A model generated the notes under the pieces. It had not been told where the DNA came from. It saw nothing but the letters and a program-made list of their open reading frames with translations, and made no database searches. Of a DNA stretch of 64,000 nt, positions 17,970 through 27,155 are shown one piece after another. Within the stretch, counting starts at the first letter, position 1. Each line of letters begins with the position of its first letter. The translations under genes and the position numbers were made by a program. The DNA comes from JBGUVL01 sp045134375 (GTDB lineage: Bacteria; Bacillota_I; Bacilli_A; Erysipelotrichales; Erysipelotrichaceae): the NCBI GenBank assembly GCA_045134375.1, contig JBGUVL010000012.1, positions 23,905 to 87,904 on the forward strand. The letters run 5' to 3'.

Positions 17970-20900
17970 TTAATCCAACGCACTTAAAAGTGCATCCATA
18001 TCATCCAGATGATCGGATTCACTATTTGCTTCTTCTTGATCCGCAATCAGTGTTTCATCTTCATCTGCTACAACACCTTTTAATTCTTTTTCCAGTTCAG
18101 CAGCATCCTTATCATTTAATGTTGGACCTTGTGCTTCTTCTGGTTTTGCAATTGGTGTGTTATCATCATCCATCTTATCAAGACGAACTTCATTTCCTTC
18201 TTCATCAAACATTTTCACATCCAGTGCTAATGCTTGCAGTTCGTGTACCAATACACGGAATGATTCAGGAATTCCAGCTTCTGGAATATCTTTTCCTTTG
18301 ATAATGGCTTCGTAAGTCTTAGTACGTCCCTGAATATCATCGGATTTAATTGTTAAAATTTCTTGTAATGTATGAGCTGCACCATAAGCCTCCAATGCCC
18401 AAACTTCCATTTCTCCAAAACGTTGTCCACCATTCTGCGCTTTCCCACCTAATGGTTGCTGCGTTACTAATGAGTATGGACCAGTAGCACGAGCATGTAG
18501 CTTATCATCAACCATGTGAGCCAGTTTAATCATATACATGACACCGACTGAAATTCTCTCATCGAATGCTTCCCCAGTACGTCCATCGTAAAGAACTTGT
18601 TTTCCATCTTCACTCATACCTGCTTCATTCATGATATCACTTAATTCTTCATTGTTGATTCCATCAAATACTGGTGTCGCAAATTTAACTCCTAATTTCT
18701 TAGCAGCAAATCCTAAATGCATTTCTAGTACCTGTCCAATGTTCATACGAGAAGGCACCCCAAATGGATTTAACATGATATCAACCGAACGTCCATCTGC
18801 CATGAATGGCATATCTTCCACTGGTAAAATTTTCGAGATGACACCTTTGTTTCCATGGCGTCCAGCCATTTTATCTCCCTCTGAAATTTTACGTTTTTGA
18901 ACAATGAATACTTTTACCGATTCATTTACTCCAGGAGGTAAATCATATCCTTCACTGCGTTTAAAGACACGAACACTGTGGACAATACCGGCTCCACCAT
19001 GAGGTACTTTTAATGAATTATCTCTTACTTCTCTTGATTTTTCACCGAAAATAGCTAACAACAATTTCTCTTCTGGCGAGATTTCGCTCTGTCCTTTTGG
19101 TGTTACTTTACCAACTAGGATATCTCCTTCTTTTACTTCAGCACCTACCATAACAATTCCGCGAGAATCTAGATTACGACATGCGGCTTCCGAAGCATTA
19201 GGAATATCTCTTGTGATCTCTTCTGGTCCTAATTTTGTATCACGGCAATCAATGTCATAATCCTCGATGTGCACAGAAGTATAAACATCATCACGAACCA
19301 AACGTTCGCTCATGATAATCGCGTCTTCATAGTTATATCCATACCAAGTCATATACGCAATCAATGCATTTTGTCCTAATGCAAGTTCCCCGTTTTCCAT
19401 AGATGGACCATCAACAATGACATCCCCTTTTTCAATACGTTCCCCTTTGGTAACGATTGGTCTTTGGTTAATGCTGGTACCAGCATTGGAACATTCAAAC
19501 TTACGCAATTTGTATTCGCGTTTTCCATCTTTTTCTGCAACAACGACCTTCGTCGCATCGACATATTCAACAATTCCGTCTTCTTTCGCAACGATACCAC
19601 TACCGGAATCTTTGGCGATTACATGCTCTACTCCGGTTCCAACAAATGGCGAATGTGGATTGATCAAAGGAACTGCCTGACGTTGCATGTTGGCACCCAT
19701 TAAAGCACGAGAAGCATCGTCATTTTCCAAGAATGGAATACATGCCGTTGCCACGGATACAATCTGTTTTGGACTGACATCAGCTAATTCTACCTGTTCG
19801 CGTTTTGCTAAGATCGTTTCCCCATTTTGACGTGCAACGACTTGTTCATTTACTAAACGACCATCGATAACCTCGTTTGACTGGGCAATGATATAGTCTG
19901 CTTCTTCATCAGCACTTAAATAAACAGCATTTTCCTGTACGGTTCCATCTGGGTTTACAATACGGTATGGTGTTTGAATGAAACCATATTCATTAATTCT
20001 TCCATACGTTGTCAGATTGGAAATTAACCCGATGTTTGGACCTTCCGGTGTTTCAATTGGACAAATTCTTCCATAGTGAGATGAGTGTACATCTCGAACT
20101 TCATAACTTGCACGATCTCTAGTGATACCACCTGGACCTAATGCAGAAATACGACGTTTATTGGTCAATTCTGCTAATGGGTTTTGCTGGTCCATAAACT
20201 GCGACAACTGAGAACTTGAGAAAAACTCTTTGATTGCTGCCGTAAGTGGACGAATATTCGTTAATTTCTTTGGTGTTAATGTCTCAATTTCAGCGATGGA
20301 CATTCTTTCCTTTACCACGCGTTCCATACGAGACAAACCAATTCTAAACTGATTCTGAATCAGTTCTCCCACCGAACGGATACGACGGTTTCCTAACATA
20401 TCAATATCATCGGTATCTCCAATACCTTCCATGATATTTAATGTGTAGGAATACAACGCATACATATCGGATACGGTAATAGTATGTTTATTAGCAAATG
20501 GATCATTTCCAATTAATTTTACTACATGTCCGTCATCTGCCGAAATCTTCACTTCTTGAACCGCACATCCAATTAACCAAGCCGTTACTTTTTCACCATT
20601 ATCCACGATCGCTTTCACAGCGCTTGTAGCGGCATTGCTTAAAGGAGCATTTTTATCTTTGCAGACAAAATCGAAAGTGTAAACTTCACCATTTTCGTCC
20701 ACTAAGTCATTTCCATTCGCATCAACCAAACGACCTAAAGAATATAGACGTTGACCATAGTTCATTACAGCAGCGAAGTTATCCTGTGTCAATTCGACAT
20801 CTTTCGCTACCACACCGGCATAAACCGTAATTTCATTGCCTTCCTTTAAAAGCAATGCAACATCTTCTTTTGTTAACACGCTTCCTTCATTTAATGTCTT

Positions 20901-22163
20901 ACTATCTAACTCAACATCTTCCGCTAAGATACGGCCAATCAGACCATTCGCATGAGTTACTGGCATTGTTACTTTATCTTCATGGTGGAACAAAGTATTG
21001 TATGGGAACGCAGAAACATGGACTCCCTTTTTCAACTCTTCACGCAATGCATTGCGTACTTCGCGATTCACATAAGTACCAGATTTGAATAATACTTCAC
21101 CATTCCCATCCATAATGTCTTGGGCTAGATAATTTTTATACATACGATCAACAACAAACAGCTTCTTGCCTAATTTATAACGTCCTGCTTTTGTCAAATC
21201 ATAGCGTCTAGCATCAAAGAATTTAGCGTTCATCAATGTAATGGAACCATCCAATGTTGGGATTTCATCACTTCGCTGATTCTCATATAAATTCAACAAT
21301 GCTTCTTGCGTTGTTGTAACTTTGTCACTCATCAATGTATTTTCTACTTCTTCATATTTACCGAAGAATGTATCATACAATGTCAAATAAAGTTCTAAGA
21401 ATTCACGTTCTTCACTATCCTGAGGAATATCTTCTACCACTTCTCTACCTAAAGCAGCAAGGAACTTCTTCATTAAAGAAGCATCAAAAGAATCGTCATT
21501 GCGATCCAGATCCACAGACATACCGATGGCTTTGAATAAAATCGTAGATAGCATTTTACGTTTTCTATCTACTGACATACTTAAAATACGTCCGTTTGTT
21601 TGCTTCTTAATTTCTGTCATGAATTCCAACCATGTACCACGGCTAGGAATTAATTCCGATGCATAGGTTTCACGCCCTGTCTTATCTTCAAATCCACTTG
21701 AAAAATAAGCCCCTGGTGAACGTACGATCTGCGATACAATGACACGTTCTGCTCCATTGATAATGAAAGTACCCGTTTCTGTCATCAATGGAAAATCACC
21801 TAAAAATACATCTTCTTGCTTACTGATTAATTCTCCGGTCGCACTGTCTTCAATTTCGAGTTCCATTTTTGCTTTTAATGGAGCAGCGAAGTTGATTTCA
21901 CGGTAACGAGATTCTTCGGCATTGAATTTTGGTTCACAGAATTCATACCCGGCAAATTTCAGTTTAATATTTCCAGCATAGTTCTGGATTGGGTAAATTT
22001 CTTCAAAAACTTCCTTTACCCCTTCTTTGATAAACCACTCAAAAGAATCCGTTTGAATCTCTACCAAGTTAGGCATCGGTAAAGTTCCACTTACTTTTGA
22101 ATAGTCACGTCTTGTTGCCTTTTTACCTTCAGCAACAACTTTGTAAGTTTCTTTTTTTGCCAT
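17970..22163 (-). CDS. rpoB: DNA-directed RNA polymerase subunit beta
   Basis: About 1397 residues; I prefer the ATG at 22163 because the AAAGG site is 9 bp from it but abuts the earlier ATG at 22172. Conserved blocks include GAERVIVSQIVRSPGAYF, the rifampicin-pocket region SSQLSQFMDQQNPLAEL, SALGPGGI and the C-terminal GGKAQNGGQRFGEMEVWALE. It is ~200 residues longer than Bacillus RpoB; extra sequence is visible at about residues 430-560 and an acidic tail of ~65 residues. The residue matching E. coli His526 is Asn (codon 20160-20162). It lies between a methyltransferase gene and rpoC. Confidence 0.99.
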   Translation of the reverse strand: MAKKETYKVVAEGKKATRRDYSKVSGTLPMPNLVEIQTDSFEWFIKEGVKEVFEEIYPIQNYAGNIKLKFAGYEFCEPKFNAEESRYREINFAAPLKAKMELEIEDSATGELISKQEDVFLGDFPLMTETGTFIINGAERVIVSQIVRSPGAYFSSGFEDKTGRETYASELIPSRGTWLEFMTEIKKQTNGRILSMSVDRKRKMLSTILFKAIGMSVDLDRNDDSFDASLMKKFLAALGREVVEDIPQDSEEREFLELYLTLYDTFFGKYEEVENTLMSDKVTTTQEALLNLYENQRSDEIPTLDGSITLMNAKFFDARRYDLTKAGRYKLGKKLFVVDRMYKNYLAQDIMDGNGEVLFKSGTYVNREVRNALREELKKGVHVSAFPYNTLFHHEDKVTMPVTHANGLIGRILAEDVELDSKTLNEGSVLTKEDVALLLKEGNEITVYAGVVAKDVELTQDNFAAVMNYGQRLYSLGRLVDANGNDLVDENGEVYTFDFVCKDKNAPLSNAATSAVKAIVDNGEKVTAWLIGCAVQEVKISADDGHVVKLIGNDPFANKHTITVSDMYALYSYTLNIMEGIGDTDDIDMLGNRRIRSVGELIQNQFRIGLSRMERVVKERMSIAEIETLTPKKLTNIRPLTAAIKEFFSSSQLSQFMDQQNPLAELTNKRRISALGPGGITRDRASYEVRDVHSSHYGRICPIETPEGPNIGLISNLTTYGRINEYGFIQTPYRIVNPDGTVQENAVYLSADEEADYIIAQSNEVIDGRLVNEQVVARQNGETILAKREQVELADVSPKQIVSVATACIPFLENDDASRALMGANMQRQAVPLINPHSPFVGTGVEHVIAKDSGSGIVAKEDGIVEYVDATKVVVAEKDGKREYKLRKFECSNAGTSINQRPIVTKGERIEKGDVIVDGPSMENGELALGQNALIAYMTWYGYNYEDAIIMSERLVRDDVYTSVHIEDYDIDCRDTKLGPEEITRDIPNASEAACRNLDSRGIVMVGAEVKEGDILVGKVTPKGQSEISPEEKLLLAIFGEKSREVRDNSLKVPHGGAGIVHSVRVFKRSEGYDLPPGVNESVKVFIVQKRKISEGDKMAGRHGNKGVISKILPVEDMPFMADGRSVDIMLNPFGVPSRMNIGQVLEMHLGFAAKKLGVKFATPVFDGINNEELSDIMNEAGMSEDGKQVLYDGRTGEAFDERISVGVMYMIKLAHMVDDKLHARATGPYSLVTQQPLGGKAQNGGQRFGEMEVWALEAYGAAHTLQEILTIKSDDIQGRTKTYEAIIKGKDIPEAGIPESFRVLVHELQALALDVKMFDEEGNEVRLDKMDDDNTPIAKPEEAQGPTLNDKDAAELEKELKGVVADEDETLIADQEEANSESDHLDDMDALLSALD

Positions 22164-22271
22164 GAAAGCCATCCTTTCTTCTATAAAATAACGACAAAAT
22201 AGGCATAAAAGCCCAGTTTAATTATCGTATTATTATGCAATTTTATATGTTAACAATAAATTGTCAAATTG

Positions 22272-22868
22272 TCAATGCTTTTTGGCATTTAAGATATAAT
22301 ACCCCTTGTCCTTTTTGACCACAATACAATTCCCAAATACCGATTCAATCTTAGCTTTGGCACTATTGGCACCATGTGATTTGCGAATCACTACCCAAAG
22401 ATTTCCATCTTGGCGCAAGTGATCATAAGCTTTTGTAAACATCTCATAGATCACCGCTTTTCCGGCACGGATAGGAGGATTTGTGATAATATCACTAAAA
22501 TCTTTATCACTCACATTTTCATAACAGTTGGATTCATAGATGGAAACATCTACATTATTACGTATCGCATTTTCTTTTGCTAAAAGCAATGCACGACCAT
22601 TTACATCTACCATTTGAAAGGAACTGTTAGGAAATATTTTTTTTAAAATGATGCCGATTGGACCTATCCCACATCCTAAATCTAAAATTTTCTCCCCTAA
22701 CGTCTGCTTACTGACCACTTCTAGCAGCACTCGAGTTCCCATATCAATGCCATCTTTCGAAAAAACACCATTGTCTAAAACGAAGGAATAATTAAAACAC
22801 CAAAACCGGAAAGAAATCTCCTTCCGGTTGCTTTTCAAATGTTGGTTATCATCAAAATAATGACTCAT
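22272..22868 (-). CDS. Class I SAM-dependent methyltransferase, RsmC/YbxB-like
   Basis: About 198 residues from the ATG at 22868, preceded by AAGGA at good spacing; a GTG at 22874 is too close to that site. The SAM-binding motif ILDLGCGIGPIGI lies around residues 61-73, an acidic residue in MVDVNGRA follows, and the NPPIRAGK motif (N-P-P-Y type) is typical of enzymes that methylate exocyclic amino groups in RNA or DNA. Bacillus carries ybxB, a relative of the 16S rRNA m2G methyltransferase RsmC, at this same place between rplL and rpoB. rRNA is the likely substrate by homology only. Confidence 0.85.
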   Translation of the reverse strand: MSHYFDDNQHLKSNRKEISFRFWCFNYSFVLDNGVFSKDGIDMGTRVLLEVVSKQTLGEKILDLGCGIGPIGIILKKIFPNSSFQMVDVNGRALLLAKENAIRNNVDVSIYESNCYENVSDKDFSDIITNPPIRAGKAVIYEMFTKAYDHLRQDGNLWVVIRKSHGANSAKAKIESVFGNCIVVKKDKGYYILNAKKH

Positions 22869-22939
22869 ACTCACACATCCTTTTTATTGGTGGAAAAAGT
22901 CGAAACTTTTTCTTATTTTCTTATTGGTATAAAAGTGAA

Positions 22940-23314
22940 TTATTTAAATTCAACAGTAGCTCCAGCTTCCATCAACTTCTTCTTCATTTCTTCCGCTTCG
23001 GCTGTTGGAACGTTTTCTTTAATTACTGCTGGAGAAGCTTCTACTAATTTCTTAGCTTCTAATAATCCTAAACCAGTAATTTCTCTAACTACCTTAATAA
23101 CAGCAACTTTACTTCCACCTAAGTCACTTAACTGTACTGTTACTTCTGTTGGTTCACCAGCACCAGCAGCTTCTTCAGCAGGAGCAGCAGCAGCTACAGG
23201 AGCAGCAGCAGTAACTCCAAATTTTTCTTCGATTGCGCTAACTAAATCGCTTAGTTCTAAGATTGTAGCTTCTTCTAAGTAAGCTAAAATTTCTTCATGT
23301 GTTAATTTTGCCAT
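22940..23314 (-). CDS. rplL: 50S ribosomal protein L7/L12
   Basis: A 124-residue acidic protein from the ATG at 23314 (9 bp after AGGAGG; the earlier ATG at 23320 is only 3 bp from that site). It has the N-terminal dimerisation helices, an Ala-rich hinge (VTAAAPVAAAAPAEEA), and the C-terminal domain with VIKVVREITGLGLLEAKKLV that recruits translation factors. It follows rplJ, whose product anchors it as the ribosomal stalk. Confidence 0.98.
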   Translation of the reverse strand: MAKLTHEEILAYLEEATILELSDLVSAIEEKFGVTAAAPVAAAAPAEEAAGAGEPTEVTVQLSDLGGSKVAVIKVVREITGLGLLEAKKLVEASPAVIKENVPTAEAEEMKKKLMEAGATVEFK

Positions 23315-23345
23315 TTTCATTTTCCTCCTATTGACTTACATCTGA

Positions 23346-23909
23346 TTAAGCTTCCGCAGCTTCTTCATTAACCGCTTCTGCCTGTGCTGCATCAGCAGCT
23401 TCTACAACTTTAAATGTTCCATCTTCCTTTGCTTCCTTAACTGCTTTAACAGCACAAGCAAATTTGATTACTGGTGACTGTAAGCATCCTAAGAACATGG
23501 AAATCATACCTTCCTTGTTTGGTAACTTAGATAATTTGTTAATGGTTTCAACATCAACTACTTCACCTTCAACAACTCCGGATTTGATTACTAATGCATC
23601 ATGTTTTTTAGCAAATTTTGCTAATACACGTGCAGGAGCAACTGCATCTTTACCAAAAGCAATTGCGTTTGGACCTTTTAAGCTTTCATTTAAGCCTTCT
23701 AGTTTAGCAACTTCAGCAGCTCTTACCGCCATTGAGTTTTTGTAAACTTTGAAATCCACTTCTTCTGCTCTTAGTAAACGACGTAATTCAGTTACTTCAG
23801 CCACCGTCAAACCACGGTATTCAACAACAACAGCACTAGCTGATTCATTGAACTTTGTTGCAATTTCTTCAACGATAGCCTTCTTTGCATCTAATACGCT
23901 CTGTTTCAC
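23346..23909 (-). CDS. rplJ: 50S ribosomal protein L10
   Basis: A 187-residue protein when started at the GTG at 23909, which lies 6 bp after AGGAGGT; a longer frame to 23975 would read through the leader. The N-terminal rRNA-binding domain has SASAVVVEYRGLTVAEVTEL and YKNSMAVRAAE; the C-terminal helix binds L7/L12 dimers and ends in an Ala/Glu-rich tail. L10 with L12 is the known autogenous repressor of this operon, and the cognate leader is recognisable upstream. Confidence 0.97.
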   Translation of the reverse strand: MKQSVLDAKKAIVEEIATKFNESASAVVVEYRGLTVAEVTELRRLLRAEEVDFKVYKNSMAVRAAEVAKLEGLNESLKGPNAIAFGKDAVAPARVLAKFAKKHDALVIKSGVVEGEVVDVETINKLSKLPNKEGMISMFLGCLQSPVIKFACAVKAVKEAKEDGTFKVVEAADAAQAEAVNEEAAEA

Positions 23910-24059
23910 TATTACACCTCCTGTTATATATGTCACAATATACCAGAATATAAAAACCTGCACACCATTCGACATGCAGGTTAAAAGTTTTACACTCTTC
24001 CTACCTCGGTAACATAATTAAGCACATAAGCCGTTACTGTCTATGGTATATTGATAAAC
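23910..24059 (-). promoter_or_regulatory. L10 leader (autoregulatory rplJL leader)
   Basis: The 150-nt leader has the parts known from L10 leaders: ACCATAGACAGTAACGG near its 5' side, TTAATTATGTTACCGAGGT in the middle, and near the end an AACCTGCA/TGCAGGTT hairpin with TTTTT (23951-23982), an attenuator terminator. L10-L12 binding is known to promote premature termination in Bacillus. Confidence 0.9.
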
Positions 24060-24065
24060 ATTGAT

Positions 24066-24094
24066 ATTTTATACTAACTTTTCTCTTGCGTCAA
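24066..24094 (-). promoter_or_regulatory. Promoter of rplJ-rplL
   Basis: -35 TTGACG (24089-24094) and -10 TAAAAT (24066-24071), 17 bp apart on the minus strand, immediately after the rplA stop codon. Confidence 0.75.
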
Positions 24095-24096
24095 GA

Positions 24097-24777
24097 TTAA
24101 GCAGCAACTTTAATTCCAGGACCCATTGTGCTGCATACCGAAAGGTTTAATACATAATTACCTTTAACAGCAGCAGGTCTTGCTTTCATGATAACATCGT
24201 AGATTGCTTTGAAATTTTCTACGATCTTTTCGTTTTCGAAAGACAATTTACCAATCATGACATTAATATTTCCATCTTTGTCAACACGGTATTGTACTTT
24301 CCCTTTTTTAACATCTTCAACTGCTTTCGCAACATCCATTGTTACGGTACCAGTTTTAGGGTTTGGCATCAATCCTTTTGGTCCTAAAATACGACCTAAT
24401 TTACCAAGTTCTCCCATCATGTTTGGAGTAGCGATGATAACATCAAAGTCTAACCAACCTTTTTTCATATCATCTAATAATTCTTTTCCACCTACATAGT
24501 CAGCTCCTGCTTCTTTCGCTGCAGCTTCCTGTGGACCCTGAGCGATAACACAAACCTTCTGTGTACGACCAGTTCCATTAGGCAATACCATAGCACCACG
24601 AATCTGCTGATCCGCATGACGTGGGTCTACATTTAAGCGGAATGACACTTCCACGCTTTCATCAAATTTAGCAAAACTTGCTTTTTTCATTAATTCTACT
24701 GCTTCGTTAATAGAATAAGCTTTTGTGCGATCAACTAACTTAGCAGCTTCTACATACTTCTTACCTTTTTTAGCCAT
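24097..24777 (-). CDS. rplA: 50S ribosomal protein L1
   Basis: A 226-residue protein of the L1 stalk at the E site, with the N-terminal MAKKGKKYVEAAKLVD, the domain II segment GRILGPKGLMPNPKTGTVT that is the L1 signature, and a C-terminus ending GPGIKV. It lies 14 bp downstream of rplK, the usual pair, and directly before the L10 leader. Confidence 0.98.
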   Translation of the reverse strand: MAKKGKKYVEAAKLVDRTKAYSINEAVELMKKASFAKFDESVEVSFRLNVDPRHADQQIRGAMVLPNGTGRTQKVCVIAQGPQEAAAKEAGADYVGGKELLDDMKKGWLDFDVIIATPNMMGELGKLGRILGPKGLMPNPKTGTVTMDVAKAVEDVKKGKVQYRVDKDGNINVMIGKLSFENEKIVENFKAIYDVIMKARPAAVKGNYVLNLSVCSTMGPGIKVAA

Positions 24778-24791
24778 TTGTTAGTTCCTCC

Positions 24792-25202
24792 TTATTCTAC
24801 AATTTCAATTCCCATGTTGCGAGCCGTACCAGCAACAATGTTCATTGCAGCTTCTACATCATTCGCATTTAAATCTGGCATTTTGTATTCTGCAATTTCC
24901 TTCAGCTGAGCTTTTGTAATGCTTCCTACTTTTACCTTGGAGTCACCTGCTCCTTTACTTACGCCAGCAGCCTTCTTGATCATAATTGCAGCTGGTGTAG
25001 TCTTACATACGAAATCAAAGCTCTTGTCTTCGTATGCTGTGATCACTACTGGTACCATATCTCCCTTACGATCTTTTGTCGCATCATTAAATGCAGTACA
25101 GAACTGAGGCATGTTAATACCAGCAGATGCTAATGCAGGTCCTGGTTTTGCTCCTCCGGCAGGGAACTGTAACTTCGCGATCTTTGCGATTTTCTTACTC
25201 AT
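24792..25202 (-). CDS. rplK: 50S ribosomal protein L11
   Basis: A 136-residue protein with the L11 N-terminal domain (LQFPAGGAKPGPALASAGIN) and the C-terminal 23S-binding domain (DLNANDVEAAMNIVAGTARN). L11 sits at the GTPase-associated centre, is the target region of thiopeptides, and is needed for the stringent response through RelA. It normally follows secE-nusG, but here nusG lies 6.7 kb away with unrelated genes in between. Confidence 0.98.
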   Translation of the reverse strand: MSKKIAKIAKLQFPAGGAKPGPALASAGINMPQFCTAFNDATKDRKGDMVPVVITAYEDKSFDFVCKTTPAAIMIKKAAGVSKGAGDSKVKVGSITKAQLKEIAEYKMPDLNANDVEAAMNIVAGTARNMGIEIVE

Positions 25203-25294
25203 AAGACACCCTCCTAATTTTTTGTCCTATGCAGTGGTAAACGAGCCTTCTCGCAACGCTCTACCACGCATGAAAAACTCCACAATTCGTGGAC
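25203..25294 (-). promoter_or_regulatory. Structured leader of rplK-rplA
   Basis: The ~90-nt leader holds a TCCAC/GTGGA hairpin followed by a T-run (25279-25293), and then a longer stem GTGGTA-GAGC / GCTC-TACCAC. The second structure could mimic an rRNA site for L1 or L11. No specific family is claimed. Confidence 0.45.
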
Positions 25295-25300
25295 TTTACT

Positions 25301-25329
25301 ATCTTATACTATTACCGCGTTGTTGGCAA
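25301..25329 (-). promoter_or_regulatory. Promoter of rplK-rplA
   Basis: -35 TTGCCA (25324-25329) and -10 TAAGAT (25301-25306), 17 bp apart on the minus strand. It gives rplKA a start independent of nusG. The next 280 bp to trkH (25341-25611) show no gene. Confidence 0.6.
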
Positions 25330-25611
25330 GCTTTTTTATCATTTTTTCAATTTTAATCCCTATTATTTAATTTTCTGGTTGATTCACTTCATTATCCTAT
25401 CATAATTTTCTTTTCGATGTGGCAATGCCCATGCGCTACCATCTTTTATGCTCTTAATCCATCGTGCATTCCCACCACAGTTATCTTACTAATAGAAAGG
25501 GCAACAGAAAAGACGGTGAAATGATTCCTTTATGACAAGGAAAGAACTCCCATTTTTCATGAGTAAAATAATCGTTCTTCTTCATCTTTTAAGTCTTTTT
25601 TTCCTCTCAGC

Positions 25612-25637
25612 CAAAAAAAGGTACATAAAGTACCTTA
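25612..25637 (-). terminator. Terminator of trkA-trkH
   Basis: AAGGTAC/GTACCTT hairpin overlapping the trkH stop codon, followed on the minus strand by seven T. Confidence 0.75.
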
Positions 25638-27155
25638 ATTGCTTCTACGCTTTTTACGACTATGAATATTCTTAGATACACTACGAATATTTAAAATTGG
25701 AGCCAAGAAAATGATAATTGGATAGATTTCCAAACGACCAATCAACATCGCAAAAGATAAGACAATCTTAGAAAAATCCGAGAACATGGAAAAGTTTCCC
25801 ATTGGACCACAAAGGCCAAATCCTGGACCTACATTGCCAATACATGTCATAACGGATGTTACCGTTGTCTCAAAATCAAAATTATTGAATGAAACCAAGA
25901 ACAACAAGACACCAACAATAATAATGAAACTACAGAAATACGCCATGATCTGATTGACCACCTCTGTATCCACTACTTTACCATCCATTGTGATGGCTTC
26001 TACTTTTTGTGGATGCAGTAACTTTTGAATATCCAATTTGATTTTCTTCACAATAATCAAAAGACGACTTACCTTCACACCACCACCAGTCGAACCAGCA
26101 CTCGCACCACAGACTGTTAATAAGAAGAGGATCATCTTACTAAATTGTGGCCAGACACTATAATCACAACTCGAATATCCCGTTGTCGTTATAATTGAAC
26201 CCACTTGAAAACTTGCCAAACGAATGGATTTGAATACATCAAAATTATACATGGATAAAATATTCAATGTGATACAAGTAATTGAGAATAGAATAATACC
26301 TAAATATGTACGCAACTCTTCATTTTTAAAGACTTGTTTGAAATCTTTGATTAATAAAAAGTAGTACATATTAAAGTTCACACCAAATAAAATCATGAAA
26401 ATCGTAATGATCACTTCATAATACGCATTGTTGTAGGCACCAATACTCGTGTTTTTAATCGCAAAACCACCAGTACCCGCTGTACCAAACGTATTACATA
26501 ACGCATCAAACAATGGCATCTTGCCAATCAATAGTAAAATGACCTGAATGATAGTCAATCCCATATACATGGTATATAAAATCATAGCGGACTGACGCAT
26601 ACGAGGTACTAATTTACCAATGGTAGGACCAGGCGCTTCCGCACGCATGATATGCATATCACGATCATTTGACTTTGGAAGTAAGGCCAAAATGAAAACC
26701 AAGATACCCATACCACCAATCCAGTGTGTAAAGCTACGCCAGAAGAGTGTGGCATGCTTCAAATTCTCAACTTCCGTTAAAATACTTGAACCTGTCGTTG
26801 TAAATCCAGACACAGCTTCAAAGAAACAATCCACAAAAGAAGGAATTTCACCCGACAAGTAGAATGGTAATCCACCAAAGAAAGAAACAACGATCCAGGC
26901 AAGACCTACCGCAAGCATTCCGTCTTTGGCAAAATAAGAATTCGTTCTCGACTTTTTACGCGTTAAACCATAGCCTAAAACCAAACAAATCCCAATTACG
27001 ATCAAGTAAGAATCATATAATCCTTCTTGATAAATCAAATCCACAATGACCGGCAACACCATTAAACAGGCTTGCGCAATAAGCACCATACCCAATACGT
27101 TACCAATCATAGTCCAGTTGAGTTTATGTATATTATGCTTAAGATAGTAAATCAT
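25635..27155 (-). CDS. trkH: Potassium uptake protein, TrkH/KtrB-type channel subunit
   Basis: A 506-residue membrane protein with the fourfold M1-P-M2 layout of the TrkH/Ktr family. The four selectivity-filter loops are visible: SGFTTTGSS (around residue 116), FGTAGTGGF, ITTTGYSS and IGNVGPGFG. It would form the K+ (or Na+) permeating dimer in the cytoplasmic membrane, gated by a TrkA-type RCK subunit. It overlaps the end of the upstream trkA-like gene by 17 bp, so the two subunits are made together. TrkH versus KtrB naming is uncertain, but the length and the double-RCK partner favour Trk. Confidence 0.93.
   Translation of the reverse strand: MIYYLKHNIHKLNWTMIGNVLGMVLIAQACLMVLPVIVDLIYQEGLYDSYLIVIGICLVLGYGLTRKKSRTNSYFAKDGMLAVGLAWIVVSFFGGLPFYLSGEIPSFVDCFFEAVSGFTTTGSSILTEVENLKHATLFWRSFTHWIGGMGILVFILALLPKSNDRDMHIMRAEAPGPTIGKLVPRMRQSAMILYTMYMGLTIIQVILLLIGKMPLFDALCNTFGTAGTGGFAIKNTSIGAYNNAYYEVIITIFMILFGVNFNMYYFLLIKDFKQVFKNEELRTYLGIILFSITCITLNILSMYNFDVFKSIRLASFQVGSIITTTGYSSCDYSVWPQFSKMILFLLTVCGASAGSTGGGVKVSRLLIIVKKIKLDIQKLLHPQKVEAITMDGKVVDTEVVNQIMAYFCSFIIIVGVLLFLVSFNNFDFETTVTSVMTCIGNVGPGFGLCGPMGNFSMFSDFSKIVLSFAMLIGRLEIYPIIIFLAPILNIRSVSKNIHSRKKRRSN

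Noticed and set aside
22839..23282. A 147-codon plus-strand frame opposite rplL
   Set aside because: It mirrors the Ala-rich rplL sequence, has no ribosome binding site and no recognisable protein features.
23910..23975. N-terminal extension of L10
   Set aside because: It would translate the autoregulatory leader and terminator; the GTG at 23909 has a perfect ribosome binding site and gives the normal L10 start.
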